Below are positions 7,398-16,232 of a stretch of 56,708 nt of DNA, piece after piece. Under the pieces are notes generated by a model that did no database searches, had not been told where the DNA came from, and saw only the letters and a list, made by a program, of their open reading frames with translations. Each line of letters begins with the position of its first letter. The first letter of the stretch is position 1. The position numbers and the translations under genes are program-made. Origin of the DNA: WHTX01 sp038255145 (GTDB lineage Bacteria > Actinomycetota > Acidimicrobiia > Acidimicrobiales > CAIXPF01); NCBI GenBank assembly GCA_038255145.1, contig JBBSLP010000036.1, positions 1 through 56,708 on the forward strand, given 5' to 3'.

Positions 7398-10300
7398 TCA
7401 GCGCACGGCCACCGCTGCGGTCGTCGCCACCTGCAACGCCTGCACCCGACCATCACGGACGAGGATGGCCCGTCCCCTCGGGTTGGCCCGGCGCCCCCGT
7501 CGGGGCATGGCCACGCCGGCCAGATCGGCCTCGGCGGGACCGGGGTCGAGGAGGAGGAGGTGCCCGTCGGCCAGCACCGTGGCCAGGACCCCGCCGTAGG
7601 CCCGGGCCAGGGACGCCGTGCGGCCCGCCACCACCAGGCGCACGGTGCGGCCACCGTCGGCCGCTCCCACCAGGTCCTCCAACCGGCCCAGGTGGGCCTC
7701 GGACACGTGATCGGCGTCGTCGACGATGACGACGAGCGGCGAACGGACCGAGCCGTCGACGCAGGCGCCGTCCAGCTCGGCCAGCACACCGTCGGAGACG
7801 ACGCGGCCGACGCGGTGTGCGTCAGAGCCCGGTCCGCCGTCGAAGCCGGCCAGCACGTGGACCTCGGCGTGGTCCGCCAGTCCCCGGGCCAGGGCGGCCA
7901 GCGCGGTCGTGCGCCCCGACCCCGGCGGTCCGGCGACGGCCAGGTGACCCCGACGCAGGTCGGCGGTGGCCACCACCAGCTCGACGCCGCTGTCGGTGGC
8001 CACGCCGACGCCGATGGGTGCCACCAGGGGCCCGTAGGCGGGCAACGACGACGCGTCGACGACGGCGGGGAAGGCCGGGACCCCCACCACCTCGGTCCCC
8101 GGGTGGCGGGCGCCCAGGTCCCGCCCGGCCCGGGTCACCGCTGCGCTCTGGGCCGCGGCCGACGACAGGGCGTCGACCACGGCCAGCTGGACCTGGCGGC
8201 CGTCGGGCAGCACGGCCCGACCGGGCTGGGCGGGCAGGGCGCGGATGGCCCGGGTGTCGAAGCCGATCCACCCGTAGTCCTCGAGCTCGTTGAGGCGCAG
8301 GGCGAACCGGGCGCAGGTCACCGAGGTGATGGGCAGGGGGAAGGCCGAGCGGCCGTCACCCGTCAGCACCAGGTGGACGCCGCAGGAACGTCCGTCGCTC
8401 ATCAGCCGGGGTAGCCGGTCGAGCAGGGCGCCGAAGTCGACGTCCTCGAAGGCGGCCCGGAAGGCGGCGAAGCCGTCGAGCAGGACCACGATCCGGGCCA
8501 GGCGGGATCTTGGGGCCACGGCGCCGTTGTGTTCGTCGAGGTCGGCGGCGTTGACCGCGCCCAGGGCGAGCTGGCGCCGGGTCACCACCTGCTCGAGGTG
8601 GCGGAAGAGGCGCTCGACCCGCTCGGGGTCGTCGCCGCTCACCACGGTGGCGCAGTGGGGCAGGTCGGCCAGTGACCCCAGGCCCCGGCTGGCGTAGTCC
8701 ACCACGTGCACCTGCACCTCGGCCGGGGACGCGTCCTGGGCCAGGGCCAGGGCCAGGGTGCGCAGGAGGGTGGTCTTGCCCGACCCCGGCGCCCCCCACA
8801 CCAGCAGGGACCCGTCGGTGGCCGGGTCCCAACGCAGCGCCGTCTGCCGCTGCTCGTCGGGCAGGTCGACGAGGCCGATGGCCGCGCCTGCGCCGGTGCC
8901 GACAGGCAGCTCGTCACGGGTCAGGAGCGAGGGCAGGGGATCGAGCCACGGTCGACGCTGGGGGGCCAGTCCACCGGTTCCCGCCGCGGCCCGGCACGCA
9001 GCTACCACGACCTGGAGGTCGGTGGGCCCAGCGTCTTCGCGGGCCGAGGCTGACCCATCGGGCGACGGGCGTGTCCCTGCCCGCAGTCGCTCCACGGCCA
9101 CGGGGCCGCAGACCCCGGGGCCCGGGCGGCGGGTGCCGGCGAAGGCCACCTGCAGCTCGGCCAGCTCTCCGTGACCGGTGCGGGCGAAGGCCCGGCCGGG
9201 TACCGACCGGGGAAGCGCGGCGGCGCCGGCCGAACCGATGACGTCGTCGCTGTCGGCGGCGTCGTTCATGCGCAGGGCGATGCGCAGGTTGGTGTTGGCC
9301 CGGATGTTGTCGTTGACGGCTCCGGCGGGGCGTTGGGTGGCCAGGACCAGGTGGATGCCCAGGCTGCGCCCCCGTTGGGCGATGTTGACCACGCCGTCGA
9401 CGAACTCGGGGAGCTCGTTGACCAGGGTGGCGAACTCGTCGACCACGATGACGAGCGCCGGGGGTGCCGCGTCCGGGTTGCTGCGCTCCAGGTGGACCAG
9501 GTCCTTGGCCCCGTGGTGGGCCAGCAGGTGCTCCCGCCAGCGCAGCTCGGCCCCCAGGGAGACCAGGGCCCGGTGGGCCAGCTGCCCGTCGAGGTCGGTG
9601 ACCATGCCCACGGTGTGGGGCAGGGCCAGGCAATCGCTGAAGGCGGCCCCACCCTTGTAGTCGATGAGGAGGAACGTGACCCGCGACGGCGGGTTCCACG
9701 CGGCCAGGCCGGCCACGAAGGCCTGTAGCAGCTCGCTCTTCCCCGATCCCGTGGTGCCCCCGACCAGCACGTGGGGCCCATCCCGGCGCAGGTCGACGAC
9801 GAAGTCCCCCTCGGCCGTGCGCCCCAGGGGGACCTGCAGGCCGGTGCTGGTGGCCCAGCGCTCGAGCACGCTGGCACCGTCGGCCACGCCGACGGTGTCG
9901 AGGAGGGTGACGGTGCCCGGCAGACGGCGGGCGTCGCGCTGGGTGCCGTCGCGCAGGGAGGCGATCGACGCCGCGGCCCGCAGCGCCACCGCTTCGTCGA
10001 CGACGTCGGGGACCACGGTCCGCACCCCGGCTCCACCGGGCCGGCTCAGCGTGCCGGCCCGGGGGTCGGTGACGTCGAGCACGACGGTGCAGGCGTTGGG
10101 CAACTGCCGACGCTCACGGGCCAGCCAGACGACGCTGGCCCCGCCGGGCGCGCCGCCGCGCAGGAGTGGCTCGAGGGCGGCAGCACCGACGACGTCGCCA
10201 TCGATGACCACGACCACGGGTGCCGAGGTCCCGCTGAGCCGGCCCACCGCGGCCGCGGCCACGTTGTCACGTACCGCGGCCACCAGTCGTTCGACGAGCT

Positions 10301-11702
10301 CGTCGACCTCGGTCGGGGCTGCGGCTGCGGTGGCGGCTGCGTCTGTGGCTGCCGCCACCAGGGGGGCGTCGGCCGACGTGGTGTGGGGCAGGAAGTTCAG
10401 CCACGCCCCCCGTCCGGCGTCGGCCACGATGGCAGCCAGGCGCAGTTCGGAGGGGCTGTGCAGGGCTGCGGCCTGCAACAACAGGGCACGGGCCACGCCC
10501 ATCGTCGTAGCCGGGTCGCCGCACACGCCCAGCACCGTGCCCGGCCCCAGGTCCACGGTCACGGGGGCGCCGTGGACCACGCCGGCAGGCGTGAGCACGG
10601 TGGCGGCCCACGCGGCCAGGTCGGGTTCGCCTCCGGGTTCGACCACCACCGGGGACAGGTGGTCGTCGCCCCACCCCACCCGCAGGTGGAGGAAGTCGGC
10701 GTCACCGGGTCGGCGCTCCCACAGCTCGGCCGAGCGGGTGGTCATGCGGTCGGCCACCTCGGCGGGGTCGGGTCGGGTGCTGCGCAGGGCCACGGCCCAG
10801 GCGTCGGCGGCGACCCTGGCCTCCCCGGCGCGCCGCAGGACCTGGTCGCGCCAGCGATCCACGGCGGCGGTGTGCTCCCCACGTTCGCCGCGTCGGTCCT
10901 CGACGGCCTGCCACAGGTAGGCGATGGGGGAGAGCAGGGCCAGCAGCAGCAGCGGGGGGCTGGCGAAGATGAGGGCAGCGGCGACCGAGGTGAGCAGGGG
11001 TGCGACCACGGCGGCGCGGGGCAGGCGCCGGGCCCGGACAGCTTCGGGCGGCGCGGGCAGCGAGACCAGGGTGGGTGCGGTGGCCAGGGACCGTCGGGGC
11101 GCCCGGTTCACCTCGTCCCCGTCGGCCCGGGCGGTGGTGACGGCCCCCTCCCGCCGCGACGGCAGCAGCCGCAGGGTGGTGTCGCCCACCTCGATGAGGG
11201 AGTCGGGGGCCACGGCCACGGGGTGGTCGGCCACCGCACCGTCGACCGATGACGGGTTGACCGGCTCGAGGTCGCACAGGGTGACCCCGCCGTCGTCGGC
11301 CACCTCGAGCACGGCGTGGGTCCGCGAGACCCCGGGATCGTCGAGGCGCACCTCGGCCTCGGGCCCCCGACCGATCACGTGGCTGCCGGGGCGCAGCTCC
11401 CACGTCGTCCCTGCGCCGCCGCCTCCCGACACGGCCAGCCGGGCGGCCACGACGCCAGGTCGGGGACGACGCCAACCCCGGGCACCGAGCACCACGACGT
11501 CGCCGTCGCGCAGTTCGGCCAGGTCGAGGTCGACCAGGGGGCGCACCGAGAGCCGATCGCACCACAGGGACCACCGGCCCGGCTCACGGCCGACCAGGGT
11601 GGCAAGTCCGTCGGCTGCGGCGTCCACAGGTCCATGACCATCGAAGGTGACGGCCACGGGCACCGGACGCGAGCCGTCGTCGAGGACGAGGTGGCGGCGC
11701 AC
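7398..11702 (-). CDS. FHA-domain FtsK/SpoIIIE-family ATPase (EccC/EssC-like)
   Basis: The 1434-residue protein is built like the motor of type VII secretion. An FHA phosphothreonine-reading domain (VIGRGPEAEVRLDDPGVSRTHA, about residues 105-130) follows an N-terminal ubiquitin-like stretch. Hydrophobic segments near residues 215-250 anchor it in the membrane. Three FtsK-type ATPase modules come next. Module 1 has an intact Walker A, GGTTGSGKS (about 645), and Walker B VIVVDEF (about 750). Module 2 has GAPGSGKT (about 969) but a weak Walker B, LLDGF. Module 3 has GPPGSGRT (about 1257), with the lysine changed to arginine. Only module 1 therefore looks fully active, as in studied EccC proteins. 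It lies 3 bases behind the preceding gene in a four-gene operon with WXG100 proteins. Confidence 0.9.
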   Translation of the reverse strand: MRRHLVLDDGSRPVPVAVTFDGHGPVDAAADGLATLVGREPGRWSLWCDRLSVRPLVDLDLAELRDGDVVVLGARGWRRPRPGVVAARLAVSGGGGAGTTWELRPGSHVIGRGPEAEVRLDDPGVSRTHAVLEVADDGGVTLCDLEPVNPSSVDGAVADHPVAVAPDSLIEVGDTTLRLLPSRREGAVTTARADGDEVNRAPRRSLATAPTLVSLPAPPEAVRARRLPRAAVVAPLLTSVAAALIFASPPLLLLALLSPIAYLWQAVEDRRGERGEHTAAVDRWRDQVLRRAGEARVAADAWAVALRSTRPDPAEVADRMTTRSAELWERRPGDADFLHLRVGWGDDHLSPVVVEPGGEPDLAAWAATVLTPAGVVHGAPVTVDLGPGTVLGVCGDPATTMGVARALLLQAAALHSPSELRLAAIVADAGRGAWLNFLPHTTSADAPLVAAATDAAATAAAAPTEVDELVERLVAAVRDNVAAAAVGRLSGTSAPVVVVIDGDVVGAAALEPLLRGGAPGGASVVWLARERRQLPNACTVVLDVTDPRAGTLSRPGGAGVRTVVPDVVDEAVALRAAASIASLRDGTQRDARRLPGTVTLLDTVGVADGASVLERWATSTGLQVPLGRTAEGDFVVDLRRDGPHVLVGGTTGSGKSELLQAFVAGLAAWNPPSRVTFLLIDYKGGAAFSDCLALPHTVGMVTDLDGQLAHRALVSLGAELRWREHLLAHHGAKDLVHLERSNPDAAPPALVIVVDEFATLVNELPEFVDGVVNIAQRGRSLGIHLVLATQRPAGAVNDNIRANTNLRIALRMNDAADSDDVIGSAGAAALPRSVPGRAFARTGHGELAELQVAFAGTRRPGPGVCGPVAVERLRAGTRPSPDGSASAREDAGPTDLQVVVAACRAAAGTGGLAPQRRPWLDPLPSLLTRDELPVGTGAGAAIGLVDLPDEQRQTALRWDPATDGSLLVWGAPGSGKTTLLRTLALALAQDASPAEVQVHVVDYASRGLGSLADLPHCATVVSGDDPERVERLFRHLEQVVTRRQLALGAVNAADLDEHNGAVAPRSRLARIVVLLDGFAAFRAAFEDVDFGALLDRLPRLMSDGRSCGVHLVLTGDGRSAFPLPITSVTCARFALRLNELEDYGWIGFDTRAIRALPAQPGRAVLPDGRQVQLAVVDALSSAAAQSAAVTRAGRDLGARHPGTEVVGVPAFPAVVDASSLPAYGPLVAPIGVGVATDSGVELVVATADLRRGHLAVAGPPGSGRTTALAALARGLADHAEVHVLAGFDGGPGSDAHRVGRVVSDGVLAELDGACVDGSVRSPLVVIVDDADHVSEAHLGRLEDLVGAADGGRTVRLVVAGRTASLARAYGGVLATVLADGHLLLLDPGPAEADLAGVAMPRRGRRANPRGRAILVRDGRVQALQVATTAAVAVR

Positions 11703-11705
11703 CGG

Positions 11706-13025
11706 TCAGCGCCCGCTGGGAGGCGGCTGCAACCGCTCCGACGCCACCGACGACGTCTCACCGGTCACGGTGACCTTGACCTCGGCGGCCTTGATGTCCC
11801 CACCCACGGTGGTGGACACCGAGACCCCGTTGGTGGTGGTCGACACCACGCCGGCGTGGCGGTGCAGGATGGCGGTCACCGCCGACAGGTCCCAGTCGTG
11901 CCCTTCGACCAGGGGAGCCAGCTCGACGGCCAGGTCGGGACGTTCGCTCACGTCGATCACCCGCTTGGTGGTCCTCGTCCTGCCCGCACCCGTCGTGACC
12001 GACGCGGTGATGGCCCCCTCCTCACCATGGGTCACCTTGGCCGTCGCCGACTGGATCTCGGTGACCTCGATGGTGGTGATCTCGCCGTGCCGATCCCGGG
12101 TCACGGCGACGTTCACCCCCACCGAGCCCTCGGTCCCGGCTCGGGTCGTGGTGCCCAACAGCACCGAGCCCGTCGTCATCCAACCGTGCTCGGTGGTGAC
12201 GGTCTTGTTCTTGTGATCCTCGGTGCGGACCCAGGGGAAGCTCGCGCCCACGGTCTTCTCGCTGTAGACGAGGTCGGCCTTGCCCTCACCCGACACCTCG
12301 ACCTCGGTGGTGTCGAGGTCGGGCTTGGGCAGGCGGGCGATGACCTGGTCCAGCAGAGGGCCGATCCGGGGTTCGATCAGCTTCTGGTGCAGCAGGGCCT
12401 CGCGCAGCAGGATCTCCTTGACGTCCCCGCCGGGGGCCACGACGTAGCTGCGCCCGACCCGGCCGGTGAGCATGGCCGACAGCTGGGCGCTGGGGGTGGC
12501 GGGCACGCCCACATCGGGGGTGCCGACGGTGCCCCCGATGCCGGCACCGTCGGTGACGGTGATCAGGCGGGAGCCGTCCTCGTAGACGACCTCGGTGTAG
12601 CTGACCGCCACCCGACCGTCCACCGAGGCGAACCCGACCCCCAGGGACACGTCGACGGTTCCGGTGACCTTGCCCGTGGAGATGACGTTGCCGAAGCGGT
12701 CCGACAGGAAGCGGGCCGTGGCGCCGGCCAGGATGGCGTCGCGGTGCCACGGCGGCAGCTGGAGGAACGGCCGCTCGACGACGACCAGGCCGCGCTCGTA
12801 GCCGGCTACCCGGGCCCGTTCGAAGTCGAGCACGGTGACCACGTACTTCACCACGCTGGTGGCGTCGGCCACGCTGGTCCGGGCCCGGGCGTCGGCCATG
12901 GCCAGGCCGGCGGACAACCGGGCCAGGCGGTTGCCGATGGTGCGCAACTCGGCGGCGGTGGCGTCGAGCCCGTTGGCGTGGACGGCCATGCGGGCGAAGT
13001 CGATCTCGATGGTGGCGTCGCCCAT
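11706..13025 (-). CDS. Unknown 439-residue protein of the WXG100/FtsK operon
   Basis: I do not recognise a family. The first 85 or so residues look like two amphipathic helices (AELRTIGNRLARLSAGLA...), similar in size to a WXG100 hairpin. The rest is rich in short beta-forming, Thr/Val-rich segments such as GKVTGTVDVSLGVGFASVDGR and DIKAAEVKVTVTG. It has no signal peptide, membrane helix or cysteine. It lies 3 bases from both neighbours, between the WXG100-like pair and the ATPase, so a secreted substrate, chaperone or structural part of the export system is likely by position only. No toxin motif is visible. Confidence 0.7.
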   Translation of the reverse strand: MGDATIEIDFARMAVHANGLDATAAELRTIGNRLARLSAGLAMADARARTSVADATSVVKYVVTVLDFERARVAGYERGLVVVERPFLQLPPWHRDAILAGATARFLSDRFGNVISTGKVTGTVDVSLGVGFASVDGRVAVSYTEVVYEDGSRLITVTDGAGIGGTVGTPDVGVPATPSAQLSAMLTGRVGRSYVVAPGGDVKEILLREALLHQKLIEPRIGPLLDQVIARLPKPDLDTTEVEVSGEGKADLVYSEKTVGASFPWVRTEDHKNKTVTTEHGWMTTGSVLLGTTTRAGTEGSVGVNVAVTRDRHGEITTIEVTEIQSATAKVTHGEEGAITASVTTGAGRTRTTKRVIDVSERPDLAVELAPLVEGHDWDLSAVTAILHRHAGVVSTTTNGVSVSTTVGGDIKAAEVKVTVTGETSSVASERLQPPPSGR

Positions 13026-13028
13026 CGG

Positions 13029-13382
13029 TCAGGCCTTCGCCGCGGCCGCGGCCCGGGCTGCGTCCTGGCGCATGAGGGCGGCCTGGCGCTGGCTGATCAG
13101 GGCCTCGTGCTCGCCGATCTGCTTGACCAGGGCGGTGGCCGCGGTGGCCAGCAGGTCGGTGGACGCCTGCACCTGACCGGTCAGGCCGGTGAGCTGGGCC
13201 CGGTGCACGGCGGCGACCGGGCCCGACCAACCCGCGGCCCGGGCCAGGTTGACGAGGCCGAAGCGGGCCCCGGAGAGGGCGGAGGCGAGCTCCCGCACCG
13301 TGGCCAGGTCGGCCCTCAGGCTGCTCGTCGTCGCCTGCAGGAGGGACACGTCGGACCACGTGTACGGGAGCACCTCCGGCAT
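13029..13382 (-). CDS. WXG100-like protein with WSG turn
   Basis: This 117-residue, alanine-rich protein is almost entirely helical and has a central Gly-Trp-Ser-Gly turn (W52-S53-G54). That is the hallmark of the WXG100/ESX helical hairpins exported by type VII systems. The C-terminal half (LISQRQAALMRQDAARAAAAAKA) is a likely amphipathic helix, and no YxxxD/E export motif is seen. It is 2 bases from the preceding WXG100 gene and 3 bases from the next gene. It may pair with the 95-residue protein in the way EsxA and EsxB do, which is inference. Confidence 0.75.
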   Translation of the reverse strand: MPEVLPYTWSDVSLLQATTSSLRADLATVRELASALSGARFGLVNLARAAGWSGPVAAVHRAQLTGLTGQVQASTDLLATAATALVKQIGEHEALISQRQAALMRQDAARAAAAAKA

Positions 13383-13384
13383 GT

Positions 13385-13672
13385 TCAGGCCACGCCCTTG
13401 AACGACTTCTCGTTCTGCTCGTAGTTCCCGGCCATCTTCTCGGCCGCCCCGCCGAGGGAGTCGAGTGCGGCTTCGAGGTTCTTCAGGGCCTTGACGTAGT
13501 GCTCGCGCCAGTCACGCTCGAACTTGTCGGCCGCTTCCGAGTGCCAACCGGCGGCGGCGATGGCCCGCTCGACGTTGGTCTTCACTGCGATGATCTGCTT
13601 GGCCTGCGTGTTGCACGCCTTGCCCAGGACCCGGAGCTTCTCCGGGGTGACCGTGATCGAGCCTGCCGCCAT
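13385..13672 (-). CDS. WXG100 family protein (EsxA/EsxB-like)
   Basis: The 95-residue protein has the WXG100 size and helix-turn-helix pattern. The turn is W43-H-S45 instead of the canonical W-x-G, inside AAAGWHSEAADKFERDW. A C-terminal export motif Y84-x-x-x-E88 (NYEQNE) matches the YxxxD/E signal recognised by type VII ATPases. It is the first gene of the operon, with a GAAGGGA ribosome site before the ATG. It likely forms a dimer and is exported by, or regulates, the FHA-FtsK ATPase encoded downstream. Confidence 0.85.
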   Translation of the reverse strand: MAAGSITVTPEKLRVLGKACNTQAKQIIAVKTNVERAIAAAGWHSEAADKFERDWREHYVKALKNLEAALDSLGGAAEKMAGNYEQNEKSFKGVA

Positions 13673-13790
13673 GCTGCTTCCCTTCGTCGACCCGCACCAC
13701 TGCGGGTGACTGACGGTAGATCCGCGCCAGCCGGGACCAGAAGAGGACGAACGTCCCGATCCTGCCCGTCATCGACCCGGGAGCAGCGCA

Positions 13791-13804
13791 AGACCAACTG
13801 GTCT
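13791..13804. promoter_or_regulatory. Palindrome between kinase and WXG100 operon
   Basis: AGACCA-AC-TGGTCT is a perfect 6-bp inverted repeat, 119 bases upstream of the WXG100 start and 39 bases past the kinase stop. It could be an operator for the operon or a small terminator for the kinase. A further TTGGTCT copy follows at 13819-13825. Confidence 0.4.
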
Positions 13805-13842
13805 GAGCTGCCTGTCTGTTGGTCTCCTGGGGGCGGTGCCGG

Positions 13843-15891
13843 TCAGGCGCGCGCCGGGTTGCCGGGCGCAGGCTGGCCACAGTCGCCGCCACATCCAGTG
13901 GTCGACCACACCCCGATGACAACAGGGTCACCCGCACCGACGATCGCGCCCGGACGTGGTGTCTGGGCCCACACCGTGCTCTCGGCCGCGTGTTGGCCGG
14001 CCACGGTGAGGGGCCTGTAGGCCGGGGGCGCGCCCACGGCGCGCAGCAGTTGGGTGGCGTCCCACGCGGTGAGGTCCCGGAGGTCGGGGACCTCGACGAG
14101 CGCTGCAACCCACGCCGATCGTGTCGGGTCGTCGGTGGCCGACACCTCCCACACGACGTAGCTGTCGGCGGGGTCGAGGCGATCGCTGACCACCTCGGCG
14201 AAGGACGCCGTGCCCGCCACCCGGGCCACCACGGTCCCGGGCTGGACCACCGAGCCGCTGGCCAGCACGGTGCGGCGCACCTCGTAGGCCACGGGTACGG
14301 GGCCGCCCCCCGGTGCCCACCACACCCGCAGCTGCACCCGTGCCGGTTCGCCATCAGCCCGGCGGGCCACCACGATCGGGCTGCCGGCTCGCACCGTCGC
14401 GGGCGCGGCCGGCGGCGCGGGCGCCGTGGTGGGCGGGCTCGGGTTGGTGCCCTCCGCTGTGGTCGCCACACCACCCGGGGAGCCCTCGGTCGACGTTGAG
14501 GCGCCTCCTGTGGCCGCCGACGACCCGCCCGACGAGCCCGAGGCGTACGTGCTGCCGCCGGCGCTGTAGCCCCCCGAGCTGTAGCCGTTCGAGCCGTCGC
14601 TGGCGGGACCAGTGCTGCCGGCGCCGCCCGCACCCGTGACGTCGCCGCCGGCGGTGGCCGGGCTGGTGGGTGGCATCGGGGTGGTCGGGGGGGCGACGGT
14701 GGTGGGCGGGGTCGGGCCGCTCGTCGACGTCGCCGTGTCGGCGGGGGAGGTCGTGTCCGGCCCGGCCGACCGGAGACCGGGTGGGGCGTCGGCGGCTTCG
14801 GCGTCTGATCGGCCGACGCCGAAGGTCACGAGCACGGCGATGAGGGCCAGCGAAGCGAGGACGGCGGCGCCGGCGGCCAGCCGTTGCCGACCTCGAGGGC
14901 GGGCCGGCGGAACCTCGGGGGCCGGAGGCCGACGGGCGCGGCTGGCGGCGACGGCGATGGTCGAGGACGACAGCTCGGCCCCAACGTGCCCGGCATCGGT
15001 GCCGGTGACGGGTCCGCCGTACGGGGTCATCACGCCACCGGCGCCGGCGCCTGTCGGGGGAAGGGGCAGGGGAGCCAGGGGGCAGCCGAGCGTCGCGGCT
15101 GCGGCCTCGATGGCCACGACCAGTTCGGCGGCGGAGGGGTAGCGGTCAGCAGGCGCCTTGGCCAGGGCCCGTTCGACCACGACGGCCACGGCGTCGGGCA
15201 CACCGACGAGCCGCAGATCGGGTGGCGGTCGGGTGGCCACCTGGGCGATCAGGGCCACCAGCGGCTGGCCGTCAGCCAACCGGAAGGGGGCCGCACCCGA
15301 GACCAGGTGGTGCAGCAGGGAGCCGACGCTGTAGATGTCGGACCGTTCGTCGGGCATGCCCCCGCCGATCACCTCGGGGGCGGCGTGGCTGAGCGTGGTG
15401 GTGACGGCGCGGGATGTGGTCTCCACCCCAGCCATGGTGGCGATGCCGAAGTCGACGAGGGTGGCATGCCCCTGGGCCGAGATCAACACGTTCTCGGCCT
15501 TCACGTCACGGTGCAGCACGCCCGCGGCATGGGCTGCGGTCAGTCCTCGGGCCACGTCCCGAGCCGCCCGCAGCGACCGGTCCACGCTCAGCGGGCCGTG
15601 GCGCAACGAGGCACCCACGCTGCCACCGGGCAGGTAGGCCATGACCAGGTACGGGTGGCCATCCCTGGTCACCCCGGCGTCGTGCACGGTGACCACGTGG
15701 TCTTCGTCGGAGAGCATGGCCAGGGCGTGGCACTCACGTTGGAAGCGGGCCATGCCGGTCTCGTCGAGCGACGCTCGCAGCACCTTGACCGCCACCGTGC
15801 GACCCAGGTCAGGTTGCACCCCCCGGTACACGGTCCCGAAACCACCCCGACCGATCTCCGTGAGCCCCTCGACGCCCGAGATGGTGACCAT
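13843..15891 (-). CDS. Membrane Ser/Thr protein kinase with PASTA-like sensor end
   Basis: The 682-residue protein has a cytosolic Hanks-type kinase. It shows the P-loop GRGGFGTVYRG near residue 13, the lysine in VAVKVL, the catalytic HRDVKAEN (about 130) and VDFGIATM as the DFG. One membrane helix (AAVLASLALIAVLVTFGVG) lies near residue 347. It is followed outside by a long Ser/Thr/Gly/Pro-rich linker, a fibronectin-III-like stretch and a single PASTA-like repeat (VEVPDLRDLTAWDATQLLRAVG). It resembles PknB-type kinases, which sense cell-wall fragments. The start was chosen because GGAGGA precedes this ATG. The FHA-carrying ATPase downstream is a natural phospho-target. Confidence 0.9.
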   Translation of the reverse strand: MVTISGVEGLTEIGRGGFGTVYRGVQPDLGRTVAVKVLRASLDETGMARFQRECHALAMLSDEDHVVTVHDAGVTRDGHPYLVMAYLPGGSVGASLRHGPLSVDRSLRAARDVARGLTAAHAAGVLHRDVKAENVLISAQGHATLVDFGIATMAGVETTSRAVTTTLSHAAPEVIGGGMPDERSDIYSVGSLLHHLVSGAAPFRLADGQPLVALIAQVATRPPPDLRLVGVPDAVAVVVERALAKAPADRYPSAAELVVAIEAAAATLGCPLAPLPLPPTGAGAGGVMTPYGGPVTGTDAGHVGAELSSSTIAVAASRARRPPAPEVPPARPRGRQRLAAGAAVLASLALIAVLVTFGVGRSDAEAADAPPGLRSAGPDTTSPADTATSTSGPTPPTTVAPPTTPMPPTSPATAGGDVTGAGGAGSTGPASDGSNGYSSGGYSAGGSTYASGSSGGSSAATGGASTSTEGSPGGVATTAEGTNPSPPTTAPAPPAAPATVRAGSPIVVARRADGEPARVQLRVWWAPGGGPVPVAYEVRRTVLASGSVVQPGTVVARVAGTASFAEVVSDRLDPADSYVVWEVSATDDPTRSAWVAALVEVPDLRDLTAWDATQLLRAVGAPPAYRPLTVAGQHAAESTVWAQTPRPGAIVGAGDPVVIGVWSTTGCGGDCGQPAPGNPARA

Positions 15892-16230
15892 GCCGTCCTC
15901 CGCTGTCCCTGACGGTCCCTCGGACCTCACTCGGTGGCATGATGAAGAGCAGGTCAGCAGCGTGCTACCCATCGATCGGCCTGGTCTGGCCCCCCGAGGC
16001 GCCCCGCGTCGGCCTGCCGACGTCTGGAAGGTCACCCCGTCGAGGCCGGGCTCGCCACGGACAGGTCGATGACGACGGGCACCTTCGGCATCCTCATGAG
16101 GGGCTCGCTCCCGTCCGTCGCTGTGCGCAGTTCGACCTCGAGGGTGCCCTGGTCGCGGTGGGGGGCGGTAGAGGCGTTGGTCCTCGGGCACGGGGATGGC
16201 GAGCGGTGACGGGCGCTACGGTCCGGGGCC
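15892..16230. other. Divergent intergenic region
   Basis: These 339 bases separate the kinase and enoyl-CoA hydratase starts. The left part holds the kinase ribosome site. The right end holds TACGGT (16217-16222), 8 bases before the hydratase ATG and probably its -10 box. A weakly supported small reading frame on the minus strand covers 16032-16232. Confidence 0.4.
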
Positions 16231-16232
16231 AT
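16032..16232 (-). CDS. Doubtful small ORF
   Basis: It encodes 66 residues, beginning MAPDRSARHRS and ending VPVVIDLSVASPASTG. Codon bias is G/C-rich in the second half, but there is no ribosome site, no recognised domain, and its start overlaps the ATG of the divergent hydratase. It may be a real small protein or chance; I list it only because it fills an otherwise empty gap. Confidence 0.2.
   Translation of the reverse strand: MAPDRSARHRSPSPCPRTNASTAPHRDQGTLEVELRTATDGSEPLMRMPKVPVVIDLSVASPASTG

Noticed and set aside
9771..11252. Open frame of almost 500 codons antisense to the FHA-FtsK gene
   Set aside because: The translation is repetitive Gly/His/Gln-rich without domains; the opposite strand encodes a clear multi-domain ATPase.
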